64,000 nucleotides of DNA from Strigops habroptila (GCF_004027225.2 NC_044277.2:102355725-102419724), one strand, 5' to 3'; shown: positions 33,876 through 48,130, counted from the stretch's first letter. Translations and numbers: made by a program. Notes: a model not told the origin generated them from the sequence alone.

Positions 33876-33983
33876 ATTTCTCCTTTATGACATTTTTGCC
33901 ATGCACAGGCTGTGCACAGCACTCTGGTTGCTTATCACTTCTCACAAAACTGGCTGCCTTAGATAGGGGCTGCTCAAACTCAC

Positions 33984-34142
33984 CGGGTAGGCTGCCGGCT
34001 CTGTGCTTGCGGAAAGTCTGGTGGCTCCACGCAGCTCTGCCTGACAAAACGGGCTGCTGCCACCCTCTAAAATGCTAATTATAGATAAAAGCAAAAGAAC
34101 AATGGTTCATTCTGCTAATGAGGAAGCCAAGCTGTCACGTGT
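33984..34142 (-). promoter_or_regulatory. XIRP1: candidate XIRP1 muscle promoter and non-coding first exon
   Basis: Reading the minus strand there is a CACGTG E-box (34137-34142), a GATA site (AGATAA on the plus strand, 34083-34088) and, adjacent to it, a perfect MEF2 consensus CTAATTATAG (34075-34084). About 90 bases later a consensus donor CCCG/GTGAGT ends a GC-rich segment at 33984. Clustered MEF2 and GATA sites just before a short exon are typical of cardiac promoters, and Xin expression is known to depend on MEF2. The distance to the XIRP1 coding exon is 6.6 kb. The transcription start is not visible; about 34045 is a guess. Confidence 0.45.
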
Positions 34143-37100
34143 GTGCAGCTAATGGCGTCCAAGCAGCACCTAGGACATCTCAAGGGTTGTGAGCTCAGTG
34201 CCACTGCACAGCATCCTCAGGAGGGAGGGAGGGGGAGAACTTCCCAGCTGGTGATGCTAAAGCAAAGCCAAAGGATGTTATGCAGACCGGGCTTAGGGTG
34301 CTATTTGTTGTGTATGAGATGGAGGGCATGGAAGTCCAGTTCGAGACCTGTGCTGGGCTCCACGTTTCTGCTTTGCAGAGCAAAAGGGCTCCACTGGCAC
34401 GTTAGGCATCCATTGCGGTGCTGAGTGATGCATCCCACGTGGCGCTGATTGACTAGCACTGACTGTGGCCCCAGGGATTTTAAACCTGATACTCCAAGCA
34501 TTAAAGCATCTGCAGTGAGCTAAAATAGAAGAAAAGAGCTCCTGAGGACCCCCTCCTCCCGTCCCACCCGGCGGCTGGCACTGTGGCCGATGGCGCTGCT
34601 CTCTAAGGGAAGGACATGGGGAATGCTCCTCCCTTCTGGGGTTTGCCGGCAAAATGTCCTTCATGCCAGTGTCTGGCGCCAGATGAATCTGCACATTTCA
34701 TGTGAGGGGCTGCAATGCTAGGACTGTCCATAGGGAGCAGCTGTTGGGGTTTCTTTAGCTCTTTCCTTGCCCCACCCCATGTATGTGCAGCTCAGGCTCA
34801 ATTTACAGCCTCTCTGTCCCACAGGGTGAACCCCAGGCAGACAGGGAGGGCTGTGGGACCTGGAAATTTCTGATGGGGGAAAATCATTCCTCATATTCGT
34901 TTGTACTCACTGATCTTTCTAGACACAGGGGGAAAGACAAAGCAAGGCGAAAAGAGACTCTTAAATATTCATCTAAAAATTCACTCGTTTCCTCTTCATT
35001 ATTGACCATAAATCTCTCATCTGCTCTGTCTTCTGCTGAAGATAGTATTACAGGTCTCCTGAACTGTTATCATTTTACATCTGATAGCCAACTCCCAAAA
35101 AGTGGAAACCAAATCACTAACAAAAACCCTTCTCCCTTCTTCCCCTGAGAAAATCCCATCTCACCACTAACACAGGAGCTCCAGCTTGCTCTGCATTTAC
35201 TTAAACAGCTTTATCCTAGAGAGAAACAACGCTACCCACCTGCTGGTGTCCACCACCTCTGCCGCTGGCACTCCTTCGCAGCCCGGCTCCCACCACAAAC
35301 CCCAGTGAGCTACTGAGCGCCTGAGTCACCTATTAAAAAAGGAAGCTGCAAGCTCAGCACCAGCCTCCTGGGTCGCCTGGCCAACCACATGTCATGGGCT
35401 TTGCTCCCAAAATCAGCCACCCTGAGCAAACACAGCTGCTAAGCAAAGCCCTTTGTGTCGCCCTGTACACCCCACGGCAGTCCGTGAACCAGGGCTTGTG
35501 TAATGGGGCCTGAGAGCAGCTGGGGCTTGCACAAGGCTTGTATGAGCTGGAGGGAAAAGAATAGCCCACTGGTGTAAGTTGTGCCAAGGTCCCTTCTCTA
35601 TCCGTCGCTCATCAAAGGGACCAGTGCTCCGGTGAGCATCCCATCCCAGACAGCCAAATCCAGCATCCTCCTTCACCTGCTCAGTGGCTGCCTGACACTC
35701 GTCCTCTGCAGGTCAGCTTTGAGTTTGCCATGACGGCTGCTGCACCTGGCATGTTCTATGCCACGGAGCACAGATGTGTTATGGTCTCACCCCTTGGCTG
35801 TGCCATGGCTCAGGTGCTGTGAGACCTTTGGCACATCCTGTAGTGCAGGACCAAAACCCAATACTCAAAGCCCAATGGGAGCAGGGGCCCATATCCTGGA
35901 GCTTCTTATCACTGGGGAAATCGGGGCAGGAAAACAGCAATTTCTTCTCATTGTAAAAGAGACTCTGTTTTCCAAGGGGATGGAGGTGAGCTGACATGGA
36001 AATTCTCTGTCTGTTGTGCTCTGGGCTGCTTTTTCCTGGGAATTTGGAGCCATTTCTGCTATTCCTTCCTGCCTTGGATGGGTCATGGGTTACTCCTAAT
36101 CGGGTGGTCACTACCAGTTCAGTCCACTGACTCAGGATGTGCAGCTGGACATGGGTGCCCAATCCCACCTGCATGTCCCTGGCATGCATGTTGATGAAAC
36201 CTCAGCAACTCTCTGGCCTCCTCTTGAAGCAGGGTCCCTATCGATGGGAACCCCATTTCTAAGTGCCTCTGTCCCAGGATGTGGGAGCTGCATGTGCTAA
36301 ATCACACCTACACCGTCCTCCTCCCATCTTTGTCTCCCAGAGAATCGGTCCCCTCACAAAAGGGGCTCCTAAATACCAACAGCGCTCCACAGCTGGGCTG
36401 AAGGAATTTGCATGGATGGGTAAGCACCCATAAAAGCTGGCTGGGAAACCAGTACTGCTGCTTAATCCGGGAGCCTGGCAGCCCATTGCAGGTGCTCAGT
36501 CAGCAGGGAGAGGTTTAAATCTCTGCCCCAATCCCTCTGCCTGCAGCTCTGCTCCATGGTGAAGCTATGTTGGAGGAGGTGCATGCTAAGGTGGTGCAGG
36601 AAGTGGGGAAGGCTCCTTGCTGCACTGGTTTGGATGCTGCCGAAAGGGTGAGTGGTCCAGGGATGCTGCAGTGAAGGGTGTGAGGGGAAGGATAGTCCTG
36701 GGAGAGTGAGGGTTTGGGTAGAGGAGAGCATCTCTAGCTATTTCTCAGCCTCATAACACGCTTGAGGCTTTAGCGCATATTACAATGTCATGTGCTATTT
36801 TTTTTCAAAGCAAGGGCAAAAAAGATGGGACAAGGTTGCACGCACCAGTGGGGTTTTAGGCAGCTTCTAATAAAGAGTGAGGACCAGTGATGCTTTAAAC
36901 CATCCTGCTTATCCTCATGGGTACTCTCTCCTGGCCCCCAGATCACACTTTGCTCTGTTTGCAAACTGCAGTGTTTTCTCTCACTTTCAGTTCTACAAAG
37001 GACAGTGAGGATTTGAAATTCAAGCTTTTTCTTCTTGCCATGGATTGGCCAGTTATGTGAGAGAGCGGCAACTGTAAACATGTTTATTTGTTTTTGGTTT

Positions 37101-37839
37101 TTTTTTTAAGAAGTCATCTGCTTTTTGACTGTTTTGGTCCAAGTTAACTTTTTGTTCTAACTACATGGGCTAGGAATCAACCTTAAAAGTGAGAACTGAG
37201 ATTTTCATACGCTCACAGAACCAGCTCTGCTGTAAGAACACCCCTGATTACAGTTAGGTAACTAACAAAATCATACAACTTAACAATACTTTTTTTTCTG
37301 ATTCCCAGCTTTCATGAGTAGATTCAGTCCTTTTAAATAATTTTGTACAGAGTCATGTACAACAGATCCCTAATTTGGAAGTGGGGGCATCTCTGGTATA
37401 GATCATGCAATGATTAATGCACATCAAAAAATAGAAATCATTCTTTCTTGAAAGGGTTTGAGAAAGATTTTGCACTGTCTGCAAGCCACATGTTGCAATC
37501 ACTTGAGCAGCTCTGACACATAGAGCTAATATATGAATTCTGGGGTGGGAAATGGGCTGAAAAGTGCCAGAACCAGAGGAAGGTGCTAAACAAATAAGTA
37601 AAATAACATAATGTAACTAAAGAGCACTGGTGTTGAAGAGGAAATAAGGTTTCAAATACCATTTAATGCTTTAGGAATTGTTTACTAAATTATAGTCAAA
37701 CGATTTTAATTTCGCACACGTATAAAGTTGCATTTTCAAATCTGAAATGGGAGGGGGTAAAGGAAAAAATGGTTACAGAAGAGTATCTTGTTTCCTGCAC
37801 TTGAGTTTCAGGTTCAGATTTCCCTCTACAATTTCCAGC

Positions 37840-37966
37840 ACCTGTAAACTGAAGGTTCATGGTCTTTAGTCACTTCTGCAAATGTTTTTGGCTCCTCAGT
37901 GTCAGCTGGACTTTCCTTTGCAGGAACAACATCACAGCCCCCAGGTAACTTAAACAGCTCCTGAGA
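37840..37966 (-). CDS. possible additional coding exon between the N-terminal exons and XIRP1
   Basis: After an acceptor CCAGGTCTTCTCAG the minus strand reads ELFKLPGGCDVV and continues to TFAEVTKDHEPSVY, ending at a weak donor AG/GTGCTGG in phase 2. The peptide looks like coding sequence and enters in phase 0 as required. The exit phase does not fit the next exon that I can support, so another exon or a terminal use would be needed. Confidence 0.25.
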
Positions 37967-40900
37967 AGACCTGGGAAAATATAGCCTCAGGCGGAGCTGA
38001 GTATCTGCCCCAAGGCAGCTCGAGGCTATTTCTGGGCTTTGCAAAAATCTAGGAATGTGGAGGACTCTATTCCTGGTACCAAAAAATGCCAGGAAGCTCT
38101 GCTGAGAGACAGCTGCGAGTGGCATCGCTGGCTGGGGACGTGGCCTTCCCGAGTGGGCCAACTGCTGTGGGGCTGTGTTTCCTTAGAGAGGGTCTTTCAC
38201 ATCACCTGGGTCAGCTCCCCTGCTTTTGGGACACAAGGTGCCTACACAAGGCAGATGTAATCCTGACTATCCGCTCAACATTGCCTCATTCTCCATCTTC
38301 CTCTGCTATTTGCAAAGGGTTAATAAAGGCTGAGAGGTTGTTTAATAAATCACTCCCTCAGGCTGTGTATCACTGGGATCTCGGTATCCAGCACTGCTCC
38401 TCTGACATGCTGGGGATCGTGTATCACGCCCTGGTCATGCCAGCACTGTTCTCGTACCCTCCAGTAGCTCTGTTATTTACACAGGGGTTTTTCACTGAAA
38501 TGGTGACAAACACTGCTGTCTGATGTCTAACGAGAGCTGGTTTTACTTCCCTGTTTCTCTATTTCACCTATGTCTGAATGCTGGCTGGCAGCAGGGCTAT
38601 TTTCATTCCTAACTCCTCTGCAGGCTCCATGTCCTTTGCATGCTCTACCTTCTTCCATAAAGTAGCATCAGCCTTTGCACACCACAATGCAGGATGACTA
38701 TTCATGACAGCAGCTTCCCTTCCTCTAAAATCACCTTCCCCAGGGAAAGCAACACCAAGCTGCCCACTGGAATAACCTCTGCCTGGGGAGAGGGCTTCTT
38801 GGCATGCCGCAAATACCAGACCTTTTAAGGGAAGCCCTCTCCGATCACCGTGAAGAGACACCTTGGGAATGTCTGTGCAGGCATGAGCCTTGAGAGCATC
38901 CCTGGCTGCACATCCCGCCTGGGATGCAGAACACAGCTGGGATCAGGGCTGTGGTGTGCATCTTTAAGCATTTCTTTGCCATGCCATAGAGTTTACGCAG
39001 GGACATTGCATGGATACCACGCAGCTCTGAGGAGCTGTTGAGACCATGCCTTTACTTTCTATTCTTATCATGGTGTTTCCATGCTGCTGTCAGCTCTTTA
39101 TCACTGACAGCCAAGAAAACTTAATACTGTTTTGGAAGAAAGAGTCATAGCCCAAAAAAACTTAGCAGTATCCTTTAAAGAGAAAACCCCAACCCACTTG
39201 TAGCTATTGAGTTTCCCCAGCATTTCCATTTGTTTCTGAATAAAGCAAATTGCCAGTGAGAATACGAGGAGGAGAGAAATAGTTGGCTTTAAAAGAGTAA
39301 AATACCAGGTCGTACAGTACTTAATGCAGAGGTTCCTGCTACCACATTCAGACCCATACCTGGGGTTTTTGCCAGTGCCGAAAAAGGATTTTCATTCTCC
39401 TAGCAACAGGGCTAGGGCATCTTTGCCTGGTTTTCCCCCCAAAGGAAGCTTTTGTATTCTGCAAAATACTGCACCTATACAAGGGCTGAAATCAGCCTTT
39501 GTAGGATGTTCCTATGAATTTCCACCCATGCTGGATCACTTAATTGCCATGAGTGGATTATCTCCACTTTGCCTGGACAAGAACATGGAGTTTCGTATTT
39601 TGCTTCTTCTCGTCAAATGATATCTGTACCTGAGGCATCAGCTCCACATCACTTTCCCTAAATCCCTGTTTTCTAATAAAAATCTGAATCTGGTGGGTGA
39701 AAACTGGAGACCTGGAGGGAAATGGGGAAAGTTAAAAGATTTCTGTTATTCTCACAGCAATCAGCAGGATGTGTACCTTAGAAGGAAATGTTAACCATCA
39801 CCAAATGCATGAGCAGAAAAATACTGCTTTCAACTCAGGCTGCTGGGGTCAGGCCCTTCACACAGTGACTGAGGGCAGCACCAAGACCTGGACCTGGAGT
39901 CCAGCTCTTTTCTGCTGACACAGACCTTAGAGCTTAAAGGCTTCGGCAAGTGGATAATCAGGTATGAGACACACACACATGCACACACGGGGTAGATTTC
40001 TGCTCTGTCTTACAGACTGGCGCAGGTTTTTGGAGTTACTTTACATACATAAGCACAAATACGGAGTGGTATGGTCATATTAATGATGCTAACCCAACAG
40101 GCTCAGAGTCACAACACATTTCTCAACCATCCCTGGAGACCAGGAGAGAAGGAGGGGAAGAAATTCCCTCTGTAACTAATCTCACACCGCCTCCTGTTCC
40201 CTCGATATGTAAAATGAAGCAAAGCTCATTTCCCTCTGAACAGTCCACATTTTGCTGCCTCTTGCCCACCAGTCCTAAACATGATTTGGATCTGGAAGAT
40301 GTGCCCTCTACCCCCAGCTGCCATCCGGCTCAACCAAATCCCTTACAGATTCTTTCCCCATGATTGCAGGTCATGGTGACCAGAGTCATGGTAAATAACC
40401 TTATTTTGGGGGGAGAAAGTAGACACTGAGATCTGGCCTTATGAATTTAAGCCCCAAAGCTAGGAATTTCAGTATTTCAGGACAGGGGAAAAGCACACAT
40501 ATACAATGTTCCGTTTCTGCCTTGAACATGCTCAAGAGCTCTACATGATGACGCTGAACCAGACTGAAACCACCATCCGTGGAATACAGACACAGTACCT
40601 TCTGCAGTAGAGGGTGGGATTTACCAAGCTCTGGGCCAACAAAATAAAATACATGGCTTTCCATGAGCTGCAACATCGTTTTCATAGCATGAGGCGTTAA
40701 GCATCCTCATTTGCCCTGCATTTTAGCATCGGTCTGAGGTTTATATTCACACAACACTTCACCTTGCTCTAATCTACCCCAAAATTACTTACAGGGAGGT
40801 CTCAGTAGTCCCAAAAGCTGTATCACGCCGTAGACAGCCCCAGTGGAAAATCTATGTGACACTCACAGCCGGGGAGCCCTTAGTGTATCCTATGAGGAGC

Positions 40901-43900
40901 CCTTTTCCACTCCCACACCCGCGATCCTGTTCACTGCCTCCCAGTGGTCTCTGGCAGCTGGTTTTATCAGGGAGTGCTGGGCTATGTTGAGAGGATGAAC
41001 TACGTGATCTATTTTTAGGAAAGAGTGAAATTGCTCTTCCACCAGGCTGAGTCAATCATGAGCTTTAGCAATCCTACACAGAGGCTGGGGAAGTCTGAGG
41101 GCCTGGCTTATTTTCAGAACTTATTCATTCAACATACCCCTAGCGTAATCCAGTACAGGACAGGGGATGCTTCCAGGCAGTGGTGCAATGGGGAAGAGGC
41201 ATTTCCCTGACTCACTGTCATGTCCTCGCGGTGCGACCTGCAAGCAAGGCCCCCTTTGCCTCTAAAGCTAAAGTTTTAAGGGAAAAGCTGGGCAGGTGTC
41301 AGGTATTAGCTACATTTTCTGGTTCCCTATTTCCTCATCAGTTCCAGTATTTTAGAATCAAGAATGGAAAAAAGATATGTTATAAAAGTGATGGGAAGCA
41401 TGTATACCAAGAAGGATAATCGAGTTATCTGCTTTATGGTCAGCTGGGAATCACCCCCATCCTTTCATTCCCTCTGTTAGCAATGTGGTGCTGCAGGTAA
41501 TTGGTCTGGGCAGTGTTTGGAGAGGGATAACAATAAACCACTCAGCCCCAGAGGGTTCTCGATGCCCTCATTGCTCAGCTGAGCAGTGGGTGATATTTTG
41601 CCTATTCATGATGGGTACAACTGTGTGCCAGAGCTGGGGACCCTGCCCTGGCCATGCTGATGCACAAATACAGACATAACCAGTAGCTGTGGGGCTTATT
41701 TTAACAGTCTACCTTTACCAGGCTGGGAGAGTGATATGGCTGAGGTACCCAGAAATGTTTGAATTGGGTCCAGCTGTTCTCTTGTTGGTTTACTTTTCTG
41801 ACACCTTCAGAGAGTGTGTGCTTGAGTAAATCACCATATGGCAATGAAAGGAGATATGGGTTGGCTATGCCAGTACCAGAAGTCACCATCACCGGAGATA
41901 AAACACTCGGAGGTGCTTCGGATCAAAACCAGGGCAAGGGCGACAAGAGACCCATGCTCGGTCCCACCCTGCTCGTACCTTCCCAGGCCATGGGACTGCA
42001 GTGATGAGGGAGAGAGATGCATAGATGTGAGCTGTGCCAGACCAGAGGGTCTCACAAAAATCCTGTTTTATCTGCTAGCACAAAAGCTGAGTTAGCCTTC
42101 CCATGTCCCAATTGACAGTCAGAAATACAAGGTAGAGGTACTTCCGTAAGGTCTTTCAGCCTCTCTGCAATGTGTTTGCACATTGTGTAGCACACGGGCA
42201 TCTCCATTTCAGCTGAGCTCATTGGTCACATAAAGATCTCAGCAGCATTGTGCTGAGTAGGTGAAGCACGACCCTGCTCCCCAAAGGTCCGTGATCTTTG
42301 CTCTAATGGGCCAAGCAACTCACTGCTGCTGGTTTTCCAGTTTGAGATGCTTAAGATTTTTTGGTTCCCTTCTCCCAAATACTTCTGCTGGAGTTTTACA
42401 GGGATGTTTGGAGGGGCTGCTACCCCTCTTGTTTCCTCATGGTATCAATCTCCTGGAGAGGATGCTATGCATCAACCAGGCTGCAGTTCAGCATGTGACA
42501 AGGTTTCTTTGCAGCATCACACCACATCACGTTACGTCCAGCTCCAGATGACCATCTGCTTTCACCCAAGGCTCCTGGAAGGGCCTAACTCCTCCTTTCC
42601 ATAACGTAGTTTCTTTAAACATCCTGCAAGGCTATGAATTACCAGTCTCCTGCTGCCTGCATTAAGTCTAGTGCCTAGAAACATCATCACCCCTCCTGAA
42701 GTGGTCTCCATGTTCTTTTTTGCTTCCTTCAATGAACGAGGATCAAAGCAAAGAGCTAAATTAGAATGGGCTGAAATTCAAGCATCTGGGGGTGGTGGGA
42801 AATACATCCACCCTTGTTACTGCTGGGTGCTGAGGAGAAGACCGTACATTGTAAGTGATGGCTGTGAGTGAGGCAGCACTAAGCAGCCAAGGAGGTGCAG
42901 ACTGAAGTGGTCTGTGCTGAGTGTATCCCATGATGTGAAGCTGGCAGTGAGGGATTTTGATAGGAGGGTGATAGACAGGTCGTTGGTGGGCAGCCAGCCT
43001 GTGAGTCAGAGGGCTGGGCATGGCAGGGGCTGCCAGCAAACATGTGGCCACTCAGGTAGCATGAAAGGAGTGGTGGGGGTGTCAGCAAACACAGCAGCAG
43101 GCTGGGGACTGAGGTACCTTAGTTATTCCGTATGGGCGGAGGGACATAAAGGCAGGAGGTGAAGGGCAGAGCATGCCAGCTCAGGCAGCAGCTCATGATG
43201 GGCAGTCATGTGTGTCCTTGCAGCGTGCATGTGCCTAGCAGGAACACCCAGGGTGCATGCATGTATTTATGTGGAGCTCTCTTTTCATCTACCTTCCAGT
43301 CTGTTTAGCTGCAACATGCAACATATGTGCACAGGGATGGTGCTCTGTCTGCGTGCATGGCTGGCTGTTCACACTCCTGCTGTCTCTCTCTCCATTCTTA
43401 GGTGGAGGATCTGGTTGGCTATGGGTTGTGACTTCCGTGTGTGTCTATCATCACTACCCTGCAAACTGCTCCTGCAAGCCTGACAGCTCTGCATAGTTCC
43501 CGAGCAAGGGTTTTTCTCCTCTTGTCTGGAAGACTGAGACTAATTAAAAAGCAGAAAATGGAAATAAAAAATCAGTGGGGCACTGACTTTCTGAGAAGCA
43601 CTGTGAGTGTGGTAGGGGGAGATCAGCAGCTCCCGGGTCTGGAGCAGAAAGCAGCCCTGAGCCCTTGACTGAGATGGGGTGGCTCTTGCTGGGAGCTGAG
43701 AGAAGAGGGGAGCAGGTGCTCAGGAGGGGAAAGGCTCTTTAGGTTAGATTGAGCGAGAGCAGAGACGAGGGCTCACAGGAAAAACCAAATAGATGGGACT
43801 ACCCTGTTGTGATTGCTGTTGCACAGCAGAGTTTGGCCAGGCATGAGTGGAGGCTGACTGCTCCCCTGCCCTCCATGACTGCCTGGCAACCACTGCACAT

Positions 43901-46357
43901 TCCCATGGCAGCCCCCTGAAAGGTGCCTGTGACCCCAGCATCCCTGACTGGCTGTCACAGGGGTTGGGAGAGGTGAAAGGCGATGGATGGCACCTGCTTC
44001 TCTTCTTCTTTCTGTGATGTGGGGTGCTGTAGTCAGAAGGGCAGATCGATCTCATGATTAAACACCCTAAGTTTCCTTCCTGACTGAGTTGCAGAGGCAC
44101 GAAGCACTTAAAGCTGGGCAGATTGGCCGCTTACAGGAGTCCCGACATTGAATTCCTGCTTGTCGTGCTCCTGAAAAGCAACTGCTGAAAGGGAAATGAG
44201 CTTTTAAGGGTTATTTTGGCTGCAGAAGCCTCTGTCATTGCAAGTGCTAGAGCTGCCTTGAACTCAGAGATGTCTGTAGCACAAGCACAGCCTTTTATCT
44301 TAAATCAGCATTTTCCCCCTGCCTTTCAGATCTTTCAAGTTCACTAGTGACATTCTCCAAACCCGTCTGCTGAACAGGGCGCTGCAGGAGGGGGGGTGCT
44401 GGCTGTAAGGCCACGGAGAGATGGAAGGTGACAGCCTTTCTCCACTGCTGAGGCTGAGACCCGTTGTCCGCTGGCTGCTGTGCAGCATCATTCTTGCAGA
44501 GACCAGTTTTGGGACCGAAGTGGGATGGTTTCATTGTCGCTAGATGGCACCGCACCCCCTTGTTGGAGAAAGCACGGGTGCTACAGCGAGCAGGGAAAAA
44601 ACATTCCCTGCCAAACAAGCGTTCAACCGAGCTTGGGTCTCCATGCACGCAGGATGGGGGAGCCCTCTCCTTTGCCTCGTCTCCTTGCTGTGAAAATTCC
44701 CCGTGGGCAGAGGTCGAAAGGAATACAGAACAGAAAGGAGGAGGAAGGGATTAAATGCATTTTGGAGGCTGTCTGGATGCTCTGTGATTTGCAGTCATGT
44801 CAGGCTCCTGTTTCATCTTTGTGCTGCACCGAGGTGACATCCCCATGTGCCCTTCAGCTGAAAGCACTGAATAATGGAGCTATATTAATACATACATGCA
44901 CAGGCATATGTATGTGTGTGAGCTGGGGGAATGGCATGCCTGCATGTGTGCTGCTCTTTTCTCTTGGCTGTGATTTTCCTCCCTTTGATTGCCAAAATTC
45001 ATTTAGAAGTTGTTAATTTCTAAACCCAGTGTACTCAGGAGACTCTACCTGCAGCAAATTAAGTGGTGCCTTCTGCTTTTTAATATTACAGCACTCAAGC
45101 TTTCAACTATTTCCCTTTGGGAAAAATGGTTCCTTGATTTGCCATCTTCCCTCTTTGGAAGTGTTCTGCTCTATTGTGTAAGTCTTCCAGTGCTCAGTTT
45201 AATCTTATTATTGCAAACTATAGCCACTTGGACCTCTTTAATTAGTGACTTCATGATGTCTTTGGTGGCAGCTTCCTCTGGATCATTTGATGTTGTTGGC
45301 ATGGCTGGGGATGTAGCCCCATTGGTTTAGCTGCCTGGGAATGGGCTTATCTAAGGGGTCTAGCAGCCTTCCTCTTTAAGCAATGCTCAGGACTTCAGCA
45401 GTGTCTCAGAGGTGATGATGCCATGTCTGGGAAGAGGTACAGCAACCAGTGCTTTGACTTCATGTGTGGTTATTCAGGTCTGAACTGTTGCATGGACATG
45501 TGTTTGCTGGTAAGCCAAATGTCAGTCAGCAGAGCTGTCTTGAACACTGCCAAGCTGTTATCCTCCATATCACAGCGTCCGAGACCTTAGAACCTGCTTT
45601 GTGCTTAACCTTACAACATTGTGTGGCTTCAAACCGTTTGAGACTGCCTTCCCCATCCCAGGTCACTGCCTCGGCTGGTTGTTGCCTCCTCAGCCCTGGG
45701 CTGTGCGGCAGTGCCTGAGTGATGGTGAGGCGGGTCCTGTAGAAGACCTGCCCTGGTCACTGCTGGAGCTCGTGGAGCACTAATGTCTCTCTCGCTCCAT
45801 AGGAATGACCAAGCAAAGTGCAGGCATAGTCCTGGACATGTCTTATCCCAGAAGAGATATGGGACAGCTGGTTCTTGGACTTTTTTAGGAATCAGTACAA
45901 CTCCTATGTCTGAGCAAATCCAGCACCTACATCAGAGGTAGCTGTCATATTCCCAGCTTCCTGGCTGCAATTGCCTCCCCAGGGGACCCCACACCACACA
46001 AAGCCTAGCCCTACCAAAAGAAGCAGTGCAAGAGACTACATGAAGTGTTTCCTATTACGAGGCCTTTGACTCAGGGGCTGGAGAGTGGTGTAAGGCTCTA
46101 AAATAGATCATGATTCATCATTTGCCAGCCAGAGGAAAAGATGTTCCTCACGCTGTAAAAGGCATACTGCAGCTAATACTGTGATCGTGTCTAGCAAGAT
46201 AGCATGGTGACTTCACGTGCTTTGACATTAAAATAAAATCACAGCAGTGCTGTGGAAACTTCAGCTTCTTCATTTATCTGTGTGCTCATATAAGACAGTT
46301 CTTTTCCCATGCAGTTGGATAATTAAATACGGTGTCCCAAATTCAGGCAGCATGTGA

Positions 46358-46378
46358 TTTTTTTTTTTTTTTTTTTTT
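46358..46378. repeat. homopolymer of 21 T
   Basis: A pure T run on the plus strand, equal to A on the minus strand. No flanking retroposon body or target-site duplication was recognised. Confidence 0.9.
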
Positions 46379-47719
46379 AATTCTTTCCCTTCTTGCGTGA
46401 AAGACAAGGAAGAAATGGAAAGGAAAGAGAACAAATCGTAGATGGATGGGGTATGGGGTCCCTGGATTCCCGATCCAGGCCCAAAGAAGGCAGGGGGGTC
46501 CACTTGTCTCAAATTCAGTCATTATGGGATTTTTTTGAGAGCTGTTTCTTTCTGCTCCAAATCAAACAGCAAAGTTTGGTAAAATTCAACCCTTCCCCAT
46601 GCAAAGCTTCAGCTTGGATCTCTTGCTCTTCACAGATGCCTGTTGCCCTGAAATATCCCTTACCTGCTTTAGTCCCAATGATATCATAACATTAGGGATC
46701 ACTTACATGCACTATCTTAAGCCAAGGATAACTGTGTCTGATACACCACTGCTGCCAAATTCAAAAGGAGCCCAGCCAACACTCCTTAGCTAGGTAGAAA
46801 GGAACCTCTCCTTTTTCCTATCCTCAGGGCTGAGGTGCAGGGAGATGTTACTCATCCCAAACTAAACATGGATGTACTTTTGCCTTGGTATTTAATACCA
46901 GCTATTTTAAAATGCTGGGATAATAGCATAGGGAGAGTCAGCATGGCTCTGTGGACACATCACTGGCCCAGATCCCAGCTATGCTGGGATTTGCCAGCTC
47001 CATACAATGGGACTGATCAGGGCTGGAAGGCTGCAGTCATGGGGTTGTCTGCTTTCTGTACTCCCTATCCTTGGCCACACTCCTGCATGGCCAGTCCTGG
47101 CAGTACCCACACTATTCCCAGCCAGAATCGTCAGCCTCTGCTATGGGATTATGTGGGAAATACAACTTTGCGCAAGGACCAAGCAAACTCTTCTCAGTTG
47201 CAACTACAGAACTGGCAGTAGAAGGGCAATGATGACTGGCAACCAAAATAAATCCAACTCACAGCTTTTACCAGTGACTGAGTCATCATCTGTATCCAGC
47301 ACTGAGGAGATGATCGCCTGCTTGTGGTGGGACAGCTTCCCTTCCTGTGTGGGAACAACAGCAGGGAAACAGGGAAATTCCTATAAATAGAGTAGAAAAA
47401 CTGCACAAAGCCCCAGTGTGGGGGAGACAACTGCACCAGAGGCCCTGAAGTTGCCTCCGCATATTGAGTGTGGTTTGGAGTCTTTTTTCCCATAGACTTG
47501 ACCCAGCCTTGTGTTTGCTCTGTTCTCCCCAAGGACAGTGCTTCTCCTCCTCCTCACCTCCATAGAAGGTCAGGCTTCCACAGGGCAGCTCCCATGCCCA
47601 GGGATTTGCATCAGTGGATGATGAAGTACCACCATGAAACCCAACCACTTATAAGAATGACTCTGGACACCCAAAGAAAATAAATTTCCAGTAGCCTTCT
47701 AAGAAGAGCACCTACTAAC

Positions 47720-48130
47720 CTTTGCAGTAGACTCCTTCCAATTGATGGTGGCAGGACTCCTTTGTGCCTTCCTCTGGATGCTCTTAAGAGAGGAAGGGAA
47801 GGATGGGTCTTTATGAAGTTTGGTCTCCATGCCCAGGGGTTGGATTGTTGTCATGATTCTGGCATCAGCCTCTCTCTTCCTTAAAATGCCACTGGGAGAT
47901 GGTGTGTTCAGTGAAGCAGAATGTAAACTCTTACACCGTGGAGTGGCTTTAGGTGTGTCAAAGCTGGTCAGGAGTCCTTTGAGATTTCTTGCTGGGGCAC
48001 TGATGTTGGGGATGGGAAGATCTTCCATGGACTTGCTTGAGCACGTATCAGTGGGATGACTTTGAGAAAAGGCATAGCTTTTCCCCATTGGACTGACATT
48101 AATCTGTGATAGATGTCTTCTCTCCATGAG
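47720..48130 (-). CDS. 137-codon exon of the XIRP1-linked LIM gene
   Basis: 411 bases, phase 0 to 0, from acceptor TTTTTTTAG to donor AAG/GTTAGT. It begins LMERRHLSQINVSPMGKSYA and is rich in Ser, Pro, Lys and Thr, with ISAPARNLKGLLTSFDTPKA and TPSPSGILRKREADA as distinctive stretches. It looks like an intrinsically disordered linker with many possible phosphorylation sites. The open frame is limited almost exactly by the two splice signals, and it joins in frame with the 49548-49602 exon. I do not recognise a domain, and I infer membership in the LIM unit from strand, phase and order. Confidence 0.7.

Larger units (their letters stand above)
36000..47719. other. long intronic stretch, mostly without recognisable features
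   Basis: Apart from the possible exon at 37840-37966 and a T-tract at 46358-46378, I see no supported exon, RNA gene or transposon here. Open frames up to 178 codons exist on both strands, which is the background level for this window. Confidence 0.4.

Noticed and set aside
44480..45016. 178-codon open frame on the plus strand
   Set aside because: Translation is rich in Cys, Trp and Ser with no domain, and overlaps another frame of similar look. I take it as chance.
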